Below, in pieces: positions 23,527 to 38,041 of a DNA stretch of 64,000 bases. The notes beneath the pieces were generated by a model. That model was not told where the DNA came from and ran no database searches. It saw nothing but the letters and a program-made list of their open reading frames with translations. The DNA comes from Neurospora tetraspora (Eukaryota; Ascomycota; Sordariomycetes; Sordariales; Sordariaceae): positions 3,348,001 to 3,412,000 of the forward strand of contig NW_026944388.1 in the NCBI RefSeq assembly GCF_033439725.1, in the 5' to 3' direction. Made by a program: the position numbers and the translations under genes. The stretch's first letter is position 1. Each line of letters starts with the position of its first letter.

Positions 23527-24413
23527 TTAGACCTCGGTGGTAACCTTGGCCTTGGCGTTGGTGACCTTGACGGAGAGCTGCTTAGCGCGAGCGATGATCT
23601 CGATGCGCTTGCGGGAAGAGACGTTGTGGGCGATCCTAGAATTGAGCATGTCAGTGATGGTCCATTGCTTCGCCCTCGCCCGTTGCCTTCATTATCCATT
23701 GGATGCCGCGAGGGCGAGTCCATGATCCCCATTCCGGCTCATGTCCCAGGGGTATTATATCTCGAGGTAACGTACTCAGCAGCGTAGGTCTTGTTGTGCA
23801 TGAGGAGGAGCTCGACATCCTTGACGTTGCTGACGAGGAAAGCCTTGTGGCCGGAGGGCATCATGTGGCGGGTCTTCTTGTTGGAGCCATAGCCGATCTA
23901 GAAGCGCGAAGCAAGTCGCGTCTGGTTAGCCCTTTGATCGGTTTGAACTTCCCAATCGTTTTCCCAACGATCACCCGCGGAGCGTCTCTCTGTCCGGGGA
24001 CTTAGGACAATCCAATCCTGCGGTCCCCGTCCAAGTTCGCTCCGCCTTCCACCACCACCGGATTATGGCCAAACGTACCGAGGGCATAGCAAGAGTGCCC
24101 CTGAAGCGACGGCGGACGCGGTTATCGATACCCTTGGGCTTGCGCCATGCCGAGTCCACACGCATAAAGCGATCACTCTGGTGGCGCATGAAGCCCTTAG
24201 AGCCTGTTCACCAAAAATTCGTCAACATTCTAGTTCCATTGGTGTTCGCATCGCTCTTTCGTCGATTTGTGTTGGGAAACGGCGGTGATGGAGTTGTCGG
24301 CCCTCGAGCTCGAGCTCGCGAGGGGATTTCCATTTTTCGTCGGTCGGAGTCGCGGAATTGAGGAAAAACGTACGCTTCTTGACGATAGGGACGTGCTTCT
24401 TGGCGGCAACCAT
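23527..24413 (-). CDS. rpl32: 60S ribosomal protein eL32, four exons
   Basis: Structural protein of the large ribosomal subunit. Exons on the minus strand: 24413-24374, 24203-24079, 23897-23776, 23635-23527; together 131 residues, the normal length. It starts [14 protein letters not shown] and continues through [41 protein letters not shown] and a C-terminal [14 protein letters not shown]. Introns are 170, 181 and 140 nt, longer than in most neighbours, as is usual for ribosomal protein genes in this group. Donors are GTACGT in all three; acceptors are ACAG, CTAG and CTAG. Intron 1 contains a GAGCTCGAGCTCGAG tract. Highly confident, because every exon junction restores conserved sequence. Confidence 0.96.
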
Positions 24414-25588
24414 CTTGAATATGCTGTTAGAATTGCTTCGTTATTGAAAACACGATTGAACGAGGGTGCCTACCTTGACTGTCTGTTATCGAGTGATGGG
24501 GGACTGTTTCGGCGGGCAGCGTCACGGCGGGACCTGGGGAAAAAAATCGAGAAAGTGTAGCTGGTGGGCTTAGGGCTGTGCGAAATTGTTAAGGCGAGGC
24601 TTGGTACGCGGTTGTGATTCGCCAGACTTTTGCTGGTGTGGGTCACCATCTGGGTGGCAGTTGTAAGTCTTGGCAGTCAAGCCGCACCTGGATATGGCGC
24701 CCAGCCGTCTGAGACCATCTCAGGAGCTGCCTCTTTCTTTGTACGCAGTGCATCTCGCCGGCAACAATTCTATCACCACGACTATGAAATGCACATTCGA
24801 TTGGGAGTCTTTGCGGATCCATGAATCATTTTACTGAATTATCACGGAACGCGTCGGTCGCTGTCATTTTTCAGCATTCGTGACCCGGGACTCTATCTTG
24901 AGTTCAACCTCCTAAGACCAAACACATGACATAGATCCACTCAAGCGATAAGCATCATCGTTTACAGTTCAGCAATGACATTGGGAACCTTCGACAAAAC
25001 ACCAACATACATTCACCCCGAATCATTATCAATCAACTTTTATCCATCCGCTATCATATCGCTGGGTATTGAGCATACACACAAGTCTATGTGTCAAGTC
25101 TAAAAGATAGGGATGATTCCGGGTGGTTGATGGGCAATGCTGCTTGACGTCTAAAAGCATGCTGCCTCCCTAATTCCCTAATGGTCGCTCAAGATGTGTA
25201 GAAACGGCCATTGCTCCATGTTGACCAAAACCCTCCAAAACTGCCATGTCCTGTGGCAGTGGGAGCAAATGGCCTGCCGGATCAGTGGTGGGAACTTGTA
25301 GTTCGCTTATCCAACCGGGCTAGGCCATGCTCCTAAGCATACTACTGCTGGACCGCTCCGCAACAGAGCTATATGAAACCGCAAAAGGTTTGAAGAAAAC
25401 GGCTACTCTGGTCGTGCGTTTCTCGGTGTGGCAGCTGGGCGACCGTCAAGTCCTGGACTGTCCCACTCGTTTCCAGCCACCCACGCCGAGTTCGATACTT
25501 GGCGCGTTGTACTCGTTGAGGGACGATGGCGACGAGGACTTTGCCAATGCTATAGGTATATAGCACTCCCTACAGAGTGTATATTTCC
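24414..25588. other. Intergenic region between eL32 start and the J-protein gene end
   Basis: About 1.2 kb: promoter and leader of the eL32 gene (right after 24413) and the downstream region of the J-protein gene. No coding or RNA gene seen. Confidence 0.6.
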
Positions 25589-27066
25589 TTACTGGGTAGC
25601 GCACTGGGGACCAGCATCCTCCTCATCGTCATCATCCTCCCAATCGTTGCCGTAGCGCGGGTCACCTTGGTGAGCGCCCATCTAGGTTCGAATGTTAGCA
25701 ACAGCTTCTCTCCTTATACATCTGAAAAACCATCATACCTGTTGGATATCGGCACCAGTCTCATATTCAACGTCATCCATCTCCTCGGCCTCGATAGGCT
25801 TGGCCGGAGGAGGTAGGAGCTTCGCCAAAGCGTCATACTGGCTGTCGTCCTGCAGCCAACCATCTTCAGGGAACTCGATCTTCACAACGAGGTACAGATC
25901 GCCCTTCATATCACTCTTCTTCACGGGCATACCCTCACCGGGGACCTTGAGGACGTCGCCGGGACGGAGAACCTTGCCACGAGGGTGGTTAATGTGAATG
26001 CCTCTGCCGTCAAGGTGCTTGACAACGACACGCGAGAAACCGGCCAGAGCCTCGATAAGGGTAACCTTGAGGTCGGCTGAGAGGTCATGGCCGATGCGGG
26101 TGAAGACGTCATGGGGCTCCTCGACAAGGTGGAAGATGAGATCTCCTGGCGCCTGGTCCGGAAGCTGGTCTGCCTCTCCTTCCAAGACGATCCTATCGCC
26201 CTGCATGGAGCCGGGAGGAATGTAGAGCTCGAGAGCCTTGGTCTCCTTGCAAGTCCGCTTGCCCTTGCACTTCTTGCAGCGATCCTTCTCCTTATAGAAC
26301 ATACCAGAGCCAGAGCAGTGATCGCAGGGAATGACAACTTGACGGGCCATGTTGGGGCCGATGGACTGGTAGGCCTCCACAAGACCGCGGCCCTTGCAGC
26401 GCTCGCACTTGTTGGGCTTTACGTTCTCCTTAGCACCGCTGCCCTTGCACTGGCGACAGACAACCTGCTTCTCGGCAGCGAACTTGACAGTCTTGCCCTT
26501 GTAGAGCTCCTCGAGCGTAACCTTGTAGGGCTGCTCCTCATCCGGGCTGCGCTTGGGGCGTCTAGGCATGCCGCCCATACCGCCCATGCCACCCATGCCG
26601 AACATGGCAGCAAAGATGTCATCCATGTTGGCGCCGTGGCCGCCGTGGCCGCCTCCCCTCGAGGGATCGAAAGCAGCCATACCGTGGACATCGTACATTT
26701 CGCGCTTCTCTTCGTCGCTGAGAATCTCGTACGCCTGTTGGATGGTCTTGAACTTGGCTTCGGCTTCGGGGCGCTGGTCCTCGGGGACCTTGTCCGGATG
26801 GTGGATCAATGCGAGCTGGAGATCAAAGAGTCAGCACAATATCTAGAAGCATAGGTACGCGATGGTATGCGTAGTGACTTAACCGACCTTGCGATAAGCC
26901 TTCCTGATGTCATTCGGGCTCGCCGACTTATCGACGCCGAGAATGGCTACACGAAGATTAGTTAGCACATGGTGAAACCGAGTGCCAGCATGGCGGTTAA
27001 AGGGTCTTCGGTGGCAGCCTCACCATAAAGATCGAGGTCGCCCTCGTCGCCGCTGCTGCTGCTCAT
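25589..27066 (-). CDS. ydj1: Type I (class A) J-protein, Ydj1-like, with C-terminal CaaX box; four exons
   Basis: Hsp40 co-chaperone that stimulates Hsp70 ATPase activity and delivers substrates. Exons on the minus strand: 27066-27024, 26946-26888, 26815-25739, 25681-25589, giving 423 residues. The J domain starts YAILGVDKSAS with HPD at residues 40-42. A Gly/Met-rich segment (GMGGMGGMGGM) follows. Four CxxCxG-type zinc-finger motifs lie at about residues 154-224 (CRQCKGSG, CERCKGRG, CDHCSGSG, CKKCKGKR), then the substrate-binding domains. The last exon, reached by a 57-nt intron (donor GTATGA, acceptor CTAG), adds an acidic stretch and ends CATQ, a CaaX box as in yeast Ydj1 (CASQ). Farnesylation and cytosolic/ER-surface location are therefore inferred. 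It is divergent from the GluRS gene. Confidence 0.95.
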
Positions 27067-30428
<3,362 letters not shown>

Positions 30429-30801
30429 AAGAAGAGGAAAAGAATGATGGCTTGTAAAGTATTGATGGTGATGGGCCTGTGGCTGTAGCTATCGCGCCGT
30501 GTATTACTATTTCTCGTTTGGGTCTACCTGTCCATCTAGTCTTTCACGGATAGTTCCAAGCTCTCATGCTCTTCTCTTCTCTCGTGGGTTCATGGGCATG
30601 CATTGACTATCATCTCCAGTTCGTACATTCGGTCCTGTTGCCCCTAGCGACTCTCATATGCCTCCCTCAACACTCCCTGGGACTCTTTAACATGTGGATA
30701 TCTCTTCGTGCTACCCATGTTGGCGCTATTGCTTTTCCTTTCCGTCCCAGATGCTCCCGCAACGATGTTCACCTTTGCCCTCACTTTAACCTGAAAGGAT
30801 A
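30429..30801. other. 3' intergenic gap between convergent GluRS and csn-5 genes
   Basis: 373 bp between two stop codons; it must hold both 3' untranslated ends. Nothing else seen. Confidence 0.6.
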
Positions 30802-31900
30802 TCATGGGTTTTCAGGCTGAGCACCCTGCGCTTTCCCACGGCAGCCACAGCCAAACACCTTGCCTTTGACCTCCGCAGCCATCAGTCCAGACCTCTCTTT
30901 CGCAGCAATCTGCTTCACCTCGCCGAGCAATTTTTCAATGTTCTGATCGACCGCATCACTCTTAGGCCCCCTTTGCCCAGTCGTTGAGAGCGTCTCCAGC
31001 GTTTTCGATGCCTTCGAAATACGGGATCCCAAATCCACCAATTGGCTGCTCGTGTAGTCCCTGTTGGTAAGCAGCGGGTTCTGGGCAAGCGTTTGCACCC
31101 AGTACTTATTCCACAACGTCTCCAACAGCTTGCTATCGAGTGTGCTCTTGAAGTGTTCAACATCGAGCGCGTAATACCGATGACTGTGCGCGCCAAAGTC
31201 CTCCACCTTGTTCAGAGGGACGCTCTGTCCATCACCCGTCGTCGCGTTTGTCGCCGCGGGAGGCTTGACTCCTTCTGGAATCGTCCTAAACGCGCCAATC
31301 TCAACCTTGTTCTGGCTCACCGTCCTGTCCGGGTCAATCACCACCGCCACGAACGGCTCGTTGAACTGCTGCTGCAGGGACTGGGTGCCGACGTCGATAC
31401 CACTCAGCCAGCAGCCGTAGCCGGGGTGTGAGTGGTACCAGCCGATGACATTCTCGAGGCGGTTCTCCTCACGGCAGAGACGGAGGTATTCGACCATGTA
31501 CTCGTTCGCTTCGTCCTGGGCGTTGACGCGGGTTTCTGTTCCCTCCACGGGTAAACGATAGGCGTCGGTAATCACCATGGTGCTGCCCTCAATGTAGCCC
31601 TGCATCATGCCCATGACCTCAAGATTGCCGCCGGAGCGGGCGTGCATGACCATCTTGATCATGGCAACGGAGGAGATGCGGACGGTTTTGAAGTATTTGT
31701 AATCGGTAGTCCATGGTCGCGAGTTTACAACGGCTTTGTGAGCATCTGCGTCGTAGGCGTAAAGGGCATCGCGTTGGACGTCCACAAGGCCGGGGTTCGG
31801 TGGCAGCTCTGTGATGGGCATGAAGAGGTTAGCTACGGTGGAGAGCTAGTTATTGGCACAATGAGGTTCGTCACTTTGCGCTCACGCAAAACTTACCCAT
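30802..31900 (-). CDS. csn-5: COP9 signalosome subunit 5 (JAMM deneddylase), two exons with a 4-nt first coding exon
   Basis: Catalytic metalloprotease of the COP9 signalosome, which removes Nedd8/Rub1 from cullins and so controls SCF ubiquitin ligases. The model is exon 1 at 31900-31897 (ATGG) and exon 2 at 31808-30802, 336 residues in all, starting [17 protein letters not shown]. The intron (31896-31809) has donor GTAAGT, branch GCTAACC and acceptor CACAG. A frame starting at the in-frame ATG at 31821 (MPITELPP) would lie across the acceptor. The JAMM zinc site is intact: Glu65 in GGNLEVMG, then His127 and His129 and Asp140 in [15 protein letters not shown]. The protein ends Gly/Cys-rich (VFGCGCRGK). 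The gene lies upstream of tyr1 on the same strand but is a separate unit. Confidence 0.93.
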
Positions 31901-32742
31901 CTTGGTCAAACGGGTGCTCTCGCCGAGCTAGTATAAGGTGGCTTGGGGTATACGCGAAAGTTTGGATGCAATATCGTAATCCTTTTTAGAGAATTGGTCG
32001 TGATAGATGTTGTGAGAGGATCGGATAGCTGTATCAGATACAATCGAAGGAAAGTAGCAGTGTCCGTCGCATTGGATGGTGCTGTGTGTAACAGGCAACA
32101 AGCCGGAAGCACGTTGAGGTGGGAGCTTGATTGCGGCAGGCGGGCAGTGGCATTCGACCTCATGTGGGGTCGAATTACGGCGGGGCTCTGGGGGGTCCAG
32201 CGAGCGATACGGGGGTTGGTGAAGCTGATAAGCTTCTAATCAGCCATCAAGGTTCTACTGCACAGGCACCACCTACAAGAGCTCCCGGTCTGGACATCGA
32301 AGCCACGGCAATGCCATTTTCGAACTTGGTGTGCCAAACTACAGCATAAAAATTCAATAGTGAAGAAGTGACGTTATGGTTAACGCGGCCTAAGGAGTTG
32401 AAAGGATTATCGTAGGCAGAAAGTGTATGAAATATCTTCGTAGGCCTCTGTGATGTTACGGACAGCATCATCTCTCACAACGCCTCGTATAGCATCACAG
32501 TACACCTTAGAACCGCACATCATCATCATAACAACAAGAAGCACCCGTCAAGACTTTCACTCAGGAAGTTCCTATTAATCAATACCACAGCCGCTCCTAG
32601 GAAGTCTACGCCGGGTAGCCGTGTCCTATCACACATATGTCTGTCCTGTCTTCGAACTTTTCCTCCGTACCGCTCAACAGCCTTCCGCGAATATCACTAT
32701 CTCCCATACCCATTCCCTTCCCTTCTTCGCTGTGGCATCCTT
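31901..32742. other. Intergenic region, csn-5 promoter and tyr1 3' end
   Basis: About 840 bp upstream of csn-5 and downstream of the prephenate dehydrogenase stop codon. No gene recognised. Confidence 0.55.
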
Positions 32743-34619
32743 TTAATCCTTCTCATCACTCGCCAAAACGGCCTTAATCATCGCGTTACCCACCTCCACC
32801 GCTCCTTTGAACCTCGGCTCGAAGAAAGCCTGGGTAACCGCAAACCGCTCCCTCCACGTCTCGAACTGCCTCAGACCCACACACTCGGCCCAACCCGCCG
32901 CCGCAATGGTAAACTGCAAATCGTCCCTTCTGAAGGTGCGATCCTCGATGCCGACCTTCAGACACTCATCCAGCAAGCCCGGGGTCCTGAACAAGTGCTC
33001 GGTGACGCCCAGCCAGAGCCGGAACAGGGGAGTCGAGCAGATCATGTGGTCGTAGGGGACGATGCCCAGAGCGCTCCAGCAGTCGACCATGGCAAGCAGC
33101 GAGAGATGGTTGTTGGGCAGGGACGGGGCCGAAGGGCCGCCGTTCTCGGGCTGGCGGAGGCTGAACTGGTCGAGCACGTCGTCGCGGAGGAGAGGCTTGC
33201 TCTCCCACTTGGGGCTTCCCTCGGCGCCGAAGACCTTTTCCTTGGCGGCGTAAACGCGGGCGCGGAGCTCGTCGGCGCGGCCCTCCAGCATGAGGTAGAA
33301 CAGCTCGGTGGTGGACTTGGCGAACTGGGCGATCTGCTTGTGGGCTTCGGGGTTGAGGATGGCGAGGCCGGCGTAGACGTGCCACTTTTGGGCGTAGATG
33401 CGGAGCATGAGGTTGATCTTGACGTTTTCGATGCCGCCGACATAACGGGTTCCCTCCCAGGGGAATTGCTTGGTTGCGTGCCAGGCCTTGCCCATGCTGA
33501 GGAAAGCAGCGTGGGTGACGGCTTGGGTATCGGCCGTGATGCGGTCATGTTCCTCGGCACTCAGGTAGACAACCTTGGAGTTGAGGCAGGAGAGTATATG
33601 CTCGACCTTGGAGAAAGATTCATCGGAGGCGCGATGCTTGATGAGCACCAGCGGTTGGCCCTTGGGATCGACATTGGGGCCGTGGAGGGAATGGCAGGAT
33701 ACGATGTCAACGTCGGCGGGCAGGTACTTCTCGAAGGCCTTGATCTCGGGATCTTTACAGGACGTCTGGCCGCCAACAATGGCGCCGAGCTTGGTCGCTA
33801 GAAACGAAGCACACGGTTAAAGTCAAGTCTACGCGACGGAGAGAGAAGTCATGGCAACACACATGGACCGTACTGGGCGACGACACGATCAATGACCGCC
33901 GCCTCAACACTATAAATGATATAATCGCTGGCGCGAGACACGAGATGACCGTTGCGGAGAATGTGTATATTGTTCTAGAAAGCAAGATATGAAGACTCAG
34001 CACTGATTCTGCTGTAGAGATCGGGGTAAATGTGTGCGACCGTACATTCCCCTCGAAATCTTTCACCAGCTCATCATATTTCTCTTCCCTATCGCAGGCC
34101 ATGATCCTGGAAGGGATCGTTAGCCAACCAACTCCTGATCATGCTACAACACGAAGGATCTGTTGATATCTGGTCAGCGCGAGTCCCTTACAAATGCTGA
34201 TAGATAAAATATGGGTGAAGATGTTTGTGTTTCAGACGAAAATTGTAAGGTAGCTGAGATTTTTCATCATGGAAAGCTCCCTACACAAACTGGGACCGGA
34301 ACGGTTGACCAGCCGTGACAGGCGCGATACTCTAGCCAAATGCACTCAAGTCATCATATTAGAGGGTGATGGGGAATGAGAAGAAATGTTGCAACATACC
34401 ATTTGAAAGTCTGTGTGATGTTTGCTGAAGGTTAGTCGCGGTGGAGTGGCTCCGCGAAGAGCCTGGGCGTGATTGACGATGTATGAGACGAGCGAGGAAG
34501 AATTATTACCTCCAACCTGCGCTGCTAAGTCTCCGGGCATACATCTTGCCCATATCGCCCACACCAATCAGGCCGACAGTGAAGCCAGCCATCTTGGGGG
34601 GTTCCGATGTCGATGCCAT
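32743..34619 (-). CDS. tyr1: Prephenate dehydrogenase, four exons
   Basis: Oxidative decarboxylation of prephenate to 4-hydroxyphenylpyruvate, the committed step to tyrosine in fungi. Exons on the minus strand: 34619-34510, 34106-34046, 33974-33863, 33797-32743; 445 residues, close to yeast Tyr1. The dinucleotide-binding fold is at the N-terminus (TVGLIGVGDMGKMY, GxGxxG at 19-24). Exon joints restore GWRIMACDREEKY, FEGNNNIHILRNGHLVSRAS and QYGPSTKLGAIVGGQTSC. Later conserved blocks include AVTHAAFLSMGKAW. Intron 1 is unusually long (403 nt) but has a good branch (GGCTAACG) and acceptor (TTCCAG); the other two are 71 and 65 nt. Intron 3 has donor GTGTGT. The start ATG is followed by a second in-frame Met at codon 10. 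Divergent from the Ats1-like gene. Confidence 0.93.
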
Positions 34620-35098
34620 GTTGATGCGTGTGTTGTTTCTCTTTCCAGCAAAACCGGTAGCTTGCGGCAGCTATCACATCGTCAACACAAGATCCTCGGC
34701 ACCAATGAAGCACTCGCTCGATGATCGCGCGAGAAGCAATGGGTGAGGTTGCGTTGCTGTTGCTGGCTTTGTGATTCGGAAGGAAGAAATTTTCAATTCG
34801 GGGAGCCGCATGGTGGGCTTTTAAAGTGACTGGAAAATCTTGGGGCCTGTCCCCACTTTGATTTGCACTTGAAAGCTCGGGCCACCTTGACCCGACACCG
34901 CAAATGGAACCACCCCTCCGATCTTAGCGGACCGAACCAGGACTCCACCGATGTCCCGGCCCGGCACCGGCTGCGCGCGGAGGCTGCAATGAATGCCGTC
35001 ATCCTTGTCACGATCAAAAGACGGGACGTTTCTAGGAAAACAAACGAATTACCATCATCCCACCTCGCTCAGTCTACTACTCGATAACTCATATCAGA
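34620..35098. promoter_or_regulatory. Divergent promoter region, tyr1 / ats1
   Basis: 479 bp between two opposed start codons. It must carry both promoters; I cannot point to specific factor sites. Confidence 0.5.
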
Positions 35099-36208
35099 AT
35101 GCTGCTACTCTTCGCTCTTGGGTCTAACGGTTCCGGCCAGCTAGGCATCGGCCACAAAGAAGACGTTTCCGTTCCAAAGGATGCCCATTTTGATGCAGAC
35201 CTTCCGGCTACCGCCTCCATCACTAAGATTGCCGCAGGAGGTAACCATACAATAATCTTGACTACGACCGGCGACATCTACTGGAGCGGAGACCCAAACA
35301 CAGGTGCCTGCGGCAAGTTCACCCAAACGCAAATATCGCAGCCTCCTCGATTTTACCCCGGCGATCTTTCATCTGTGTCATCACCCCAAGACCCGTTCAG
35401 GGTAGGTCTCGTTGCAGCTACCTGGGAAGCGAGCATCCTCACCCGCCTGGATGCCCAAGGTCGCAACACCAGAGTCTACTCTTGTGGCACCGGCCTGAAA
35501 GGCGAGTTGGGCCTGGGCAACTTCATCTTCCGTACGGCTACTCCGTCTCTTATCCCAGATTTTCCTCCTCCGGACACCGAAATTGTCGATCTCGCCGCTT
35601 GTATGGGCCATGTCGTTGCAGTCTTGAGCAATGGTGACGTTTGGGGATGGGGTAATGGCCGGAAGGGTCAGATCGGAGCGCCGGAGGATATCGTTCACTC
35701 ACCCCGGAAAATCGAGGGTTTGAGCTTTAAGGTTGTGAAAGCGGTGTGTGGAAAGGAGTTCACATGTTTGCTTGGAAGCCAGGAAAGCGGTAACATCATG
35801 GTCCTTGGTTCAAACAAATGGGGAATCAGGGCTGAAGCCCCGGACCAGGTTGTCGAATGGCGAGAGGTTGGTGCTAGTTGGGGCAATCTGTTCATCTTGA
35901 AGGCAGATGGAAGCTTGTTGAGCTGGGGCCGTAATGACCATGGTCAACTCGCTCCCGCGAATCTACCTCAAACCAAACATATTGCGGTGGGGAGCGAACA
36001 CGCACTGGCCTTGAGCGAGGAGGGTGATGTTACAGCCTGGGGATGGGGTGAACACGGCAACTGCGGACCGCTCAGTAGTTCGGATGTCACAAAGGGTCAG
36101 CAGAACGTTATTGCGTCGTCCAAGTTCATCCCTCCGGGCGCTAAAATAACCACCATCGGAGCCGGATGCGCCACCAGTTGGGTGGCAATACAGATGCCGT
36201 CAACTTAG
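35099..36208 (+). CDS. ats1: RCC1-repeat protein, Ats1/Kti13-like
   Basis: Single-exon frame of 369 residues folding as a seven-bladed RCC1-type propeller. Repeat signatures are visible along the whole length: FALGSNGSGQLGIG near the N-terminus, GTGLKGELGLGNF, GDVWGWGNGRKGQIGAPE, LSWGRNDHGQLAP and VTAWGWGEHGNCGP near the end. Size and the near-terminal first repeat match yeast Ats1/Kti13 (alpha-tubulin suppressor), which works with Kti11/Dph3 in diphthamide synthesis and Elongator tRNA modification. The propeller fold is clear; the Ats1 assignment is likely but could be another small RCC1-like protein. Its stop lies only ~100 bp from the rad9 stop on the other strand. Confidence 0.8.
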   Translation: MLLLFALGSNGSGQLGIGHKEDVSVPKDAHFDADLPATASITKIAAGGNHTIILTTTGDIYWSGDPNTGACGKFTQTQISQPPRFYPGDLSSVSSPQDPFRVGLVAATWEASILTRLDAQGRNTRVYSCGTGLKGELGLGNFIFRTATPSLIPDFPPPDTEIVDLAACMGHVVAVLSNGDVWGWGNGRKGQIGAPEDIVHSPRKIEGLSFKVVKAVCGKEFTCLLGSQESGNIMVLGSNKWGIRAEAPDQVVEWREVGASWGNLFILKADGSLLSWGRNDHGQLAPANLPQTKHIAVGSEHALALSEEGDVTAWGWGEHGNCGPLSSSDVTKGQQNVIASSKFIPPGAKITTIGAGCATSWVAIQMPST

Positions 36209-36310
36209 AGCCCTAGGAACAGTCAAAGGAGATGCCGAGGAGGACTGATAAGTCGTACGTGACAGTACATGAACAAAACTACCCCCCTAAGCGCTGCTTG
36301 GTTTACTTGG

Positions 36311-38041
36311 TCAAGAGGAAAACAAACCAAAGCGCCGAACCTGGTCGCCAGTTAGTAAAAGAACAAGCATAGGGGACCACATATTACATGCCTCGGAGAG
36401 CTGCTGGGTTGGCTCGAGTCCCCCAGCAAGTCTGTCTGGTTCATTGCCGGGCACAGCCGGTCTTGCCAGTAAACTACTAATTCGCAAGGACGACGGGTTC
36501 TGGATTGGATGTTAGCGATCTTTTTTCTGAAGACTAGAGGGAAATGACGTAAAAGTACCGGTTCGCCCGTTGCATTCCACTCGACTCGAGCGTTGTCCAC
36601 CTCATCTTCATCCTCATGATCCACGGGCTCCCATTGCTGGTCCTCGTCGCCTTGCTCAACGAATAACGGCGAATCGGATCGATCAGACCTGGCGGTCACC
36701 GGGGGTCGAGGCGGTACGGGTGGTGGTCGAATTTCAAATTGTGTCTGTCGTGGTCGTGGAGGTGTCTTTTGTTGAGGAGGATTCTGCGCTGGCTTTGGAA
36801 CTTCTTTGGCCTGATTGCTTGCAACAGAGCCGTCAGGCTTAGACGCAGGACTCGGACCCGGACCCGATTTTGGGGTCTTTGAAGCCCTTGCCCTGGTATT
36901 TTTGTGCTTCTGGGTGATGGCATCCTGTTCTCCAACCGTCATGAGGATGAACTCACACAGGATACCGTCTGCACTATAAGATAACTTCATCGGGCGTCCG
37001 GGTTCCGAGTAGTAGGTTGCGAGCTCTCCGCTAGTTATTTGAGCGTGTTGGAGAATGGCACGGAAATCCTTGACACTAATGATGATGTGAAGTTTGTCTT
37101 GAACATCAACCTCGTCAAACTCGGCCATTTCCACAGAAATGTTGGTGTGAAGCGGCTTCTTGAGGACAGCTTTTCACGCCATTGTCAGCATCGTCCAACT
37201 TGGCTTGAAGAGATATCTCACGAACCTTCATTGCTATGAGGGCCACGCTTCTGCACCTTGTCCGTGAAGCAGGTGAAGTTCACAACATGATCATCGTCAT
37301 CCGTATTGATATCAAGCAATTCAATACCCGGACCGAAATGATCCATGAGTTGTCGCAGTGTGTTGGATGAGATCGACCAGCGATTCCCAGCCTCGTCCTT
37401 ATCAAACTTGGCATGAGTTGGTGGCTTTGACTCGAACGGTAGAGAATGAGACGCGGTGATTCCTGTAACATTATGAGCTTTGTGGGTATGATGACCATGA
37501 TCGGAGCGTTACATACCGTTCCTGCAAGAGACTCTTGCAATCAACCGGCTCTTCTTGCCAGGGCCATCGTCAATGGCAACATCACAGCGCTCTATGGAAG
37601 CATCTTTATCCCGTGCAGAATCACCACCTTGGCGAGACCGAAAGATGGACAAGAGGGACTGATAGAAATCGTTAGTAAATACCCAGGCACAGAGGTCTAG
37701 GAGCGACCACTCACTCGGATATAGAGCTGGCAGAAGAATCTGTCACGATACTGGGCATTTCCCTCGAAATGGTAACGAGAGAAGAACCTGTTGGCGGCAA
37801 AGGTGAAGCAAACGTATGCTGACTTTGAAATGTTGAGAGTGGTCAAGGTAAGCTAAGAGACAAATAAGTTAACAGCTGTAACATCTCGAGAAGAGAAGAT
37901 ATCTTGGTGAACCCTTTACGAACCTACCTTGTCCTTTCTTGCTTCCAAGCAAACATCATCACTGAACTTGTACATGCAGGCGAGGGCGTCGTGGAAAACA
38001 GACACGCCTTCCTCGCTGAGCGTGAAGTTCAAGATTACCAT
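36311..38041 (-). CDS. rad9: Rad9 checkpoint protein (9-1-1 clamp), seven exons
   Basis: Subunit of the Rad9-Rad1-Hus1 DNA-damage clamp that activates the ATR-type kinase. Exons on the minus strand: 38041-37928, 37852-37715, 37658-37517, 37462-37226, 37169-36559, 36499-36392, 36340-36311; 459 residues. The first ~270 residues are the PCNA-like Rad9 domain: MVILNFTLSEEGVSVFHDAL, FTFAANRFFSRYHFEGN, RWSISSNTLRQLMDHFGPG and FDEVDVQDKLHIIISVKDF. The tail is Pro-rich (PPPVPPRPP) and acidic, then the conserved end GLEPTQQLSE-VRRFGLFSS. Introns 1-4 are 54-75 nt with clear branch sites. Intron 5 (36558-36500) has branch CGCTAAC. Intron 6 (51 nt, 36391-36341) has a GC donor and is in frame, so retention would add 17 residues. 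The N-terminal part is firm; the last two exons rest on splice signals and frame. Confidence 0.88.

Noticed and set aside
32995-33801. 268-codon plus-strand frame opposite prephenate dehydrogenase
   Set aside because: Same kind of antisense shadow; the minus-strand gene is well conserved here.
34107-34509. Box C/D snoRNA in tyr1 intron 1
   Set aside because: ATGATGA and CTGA words are present, but there is no terminal stem next to them and I could not match the guide segment to rRNA.
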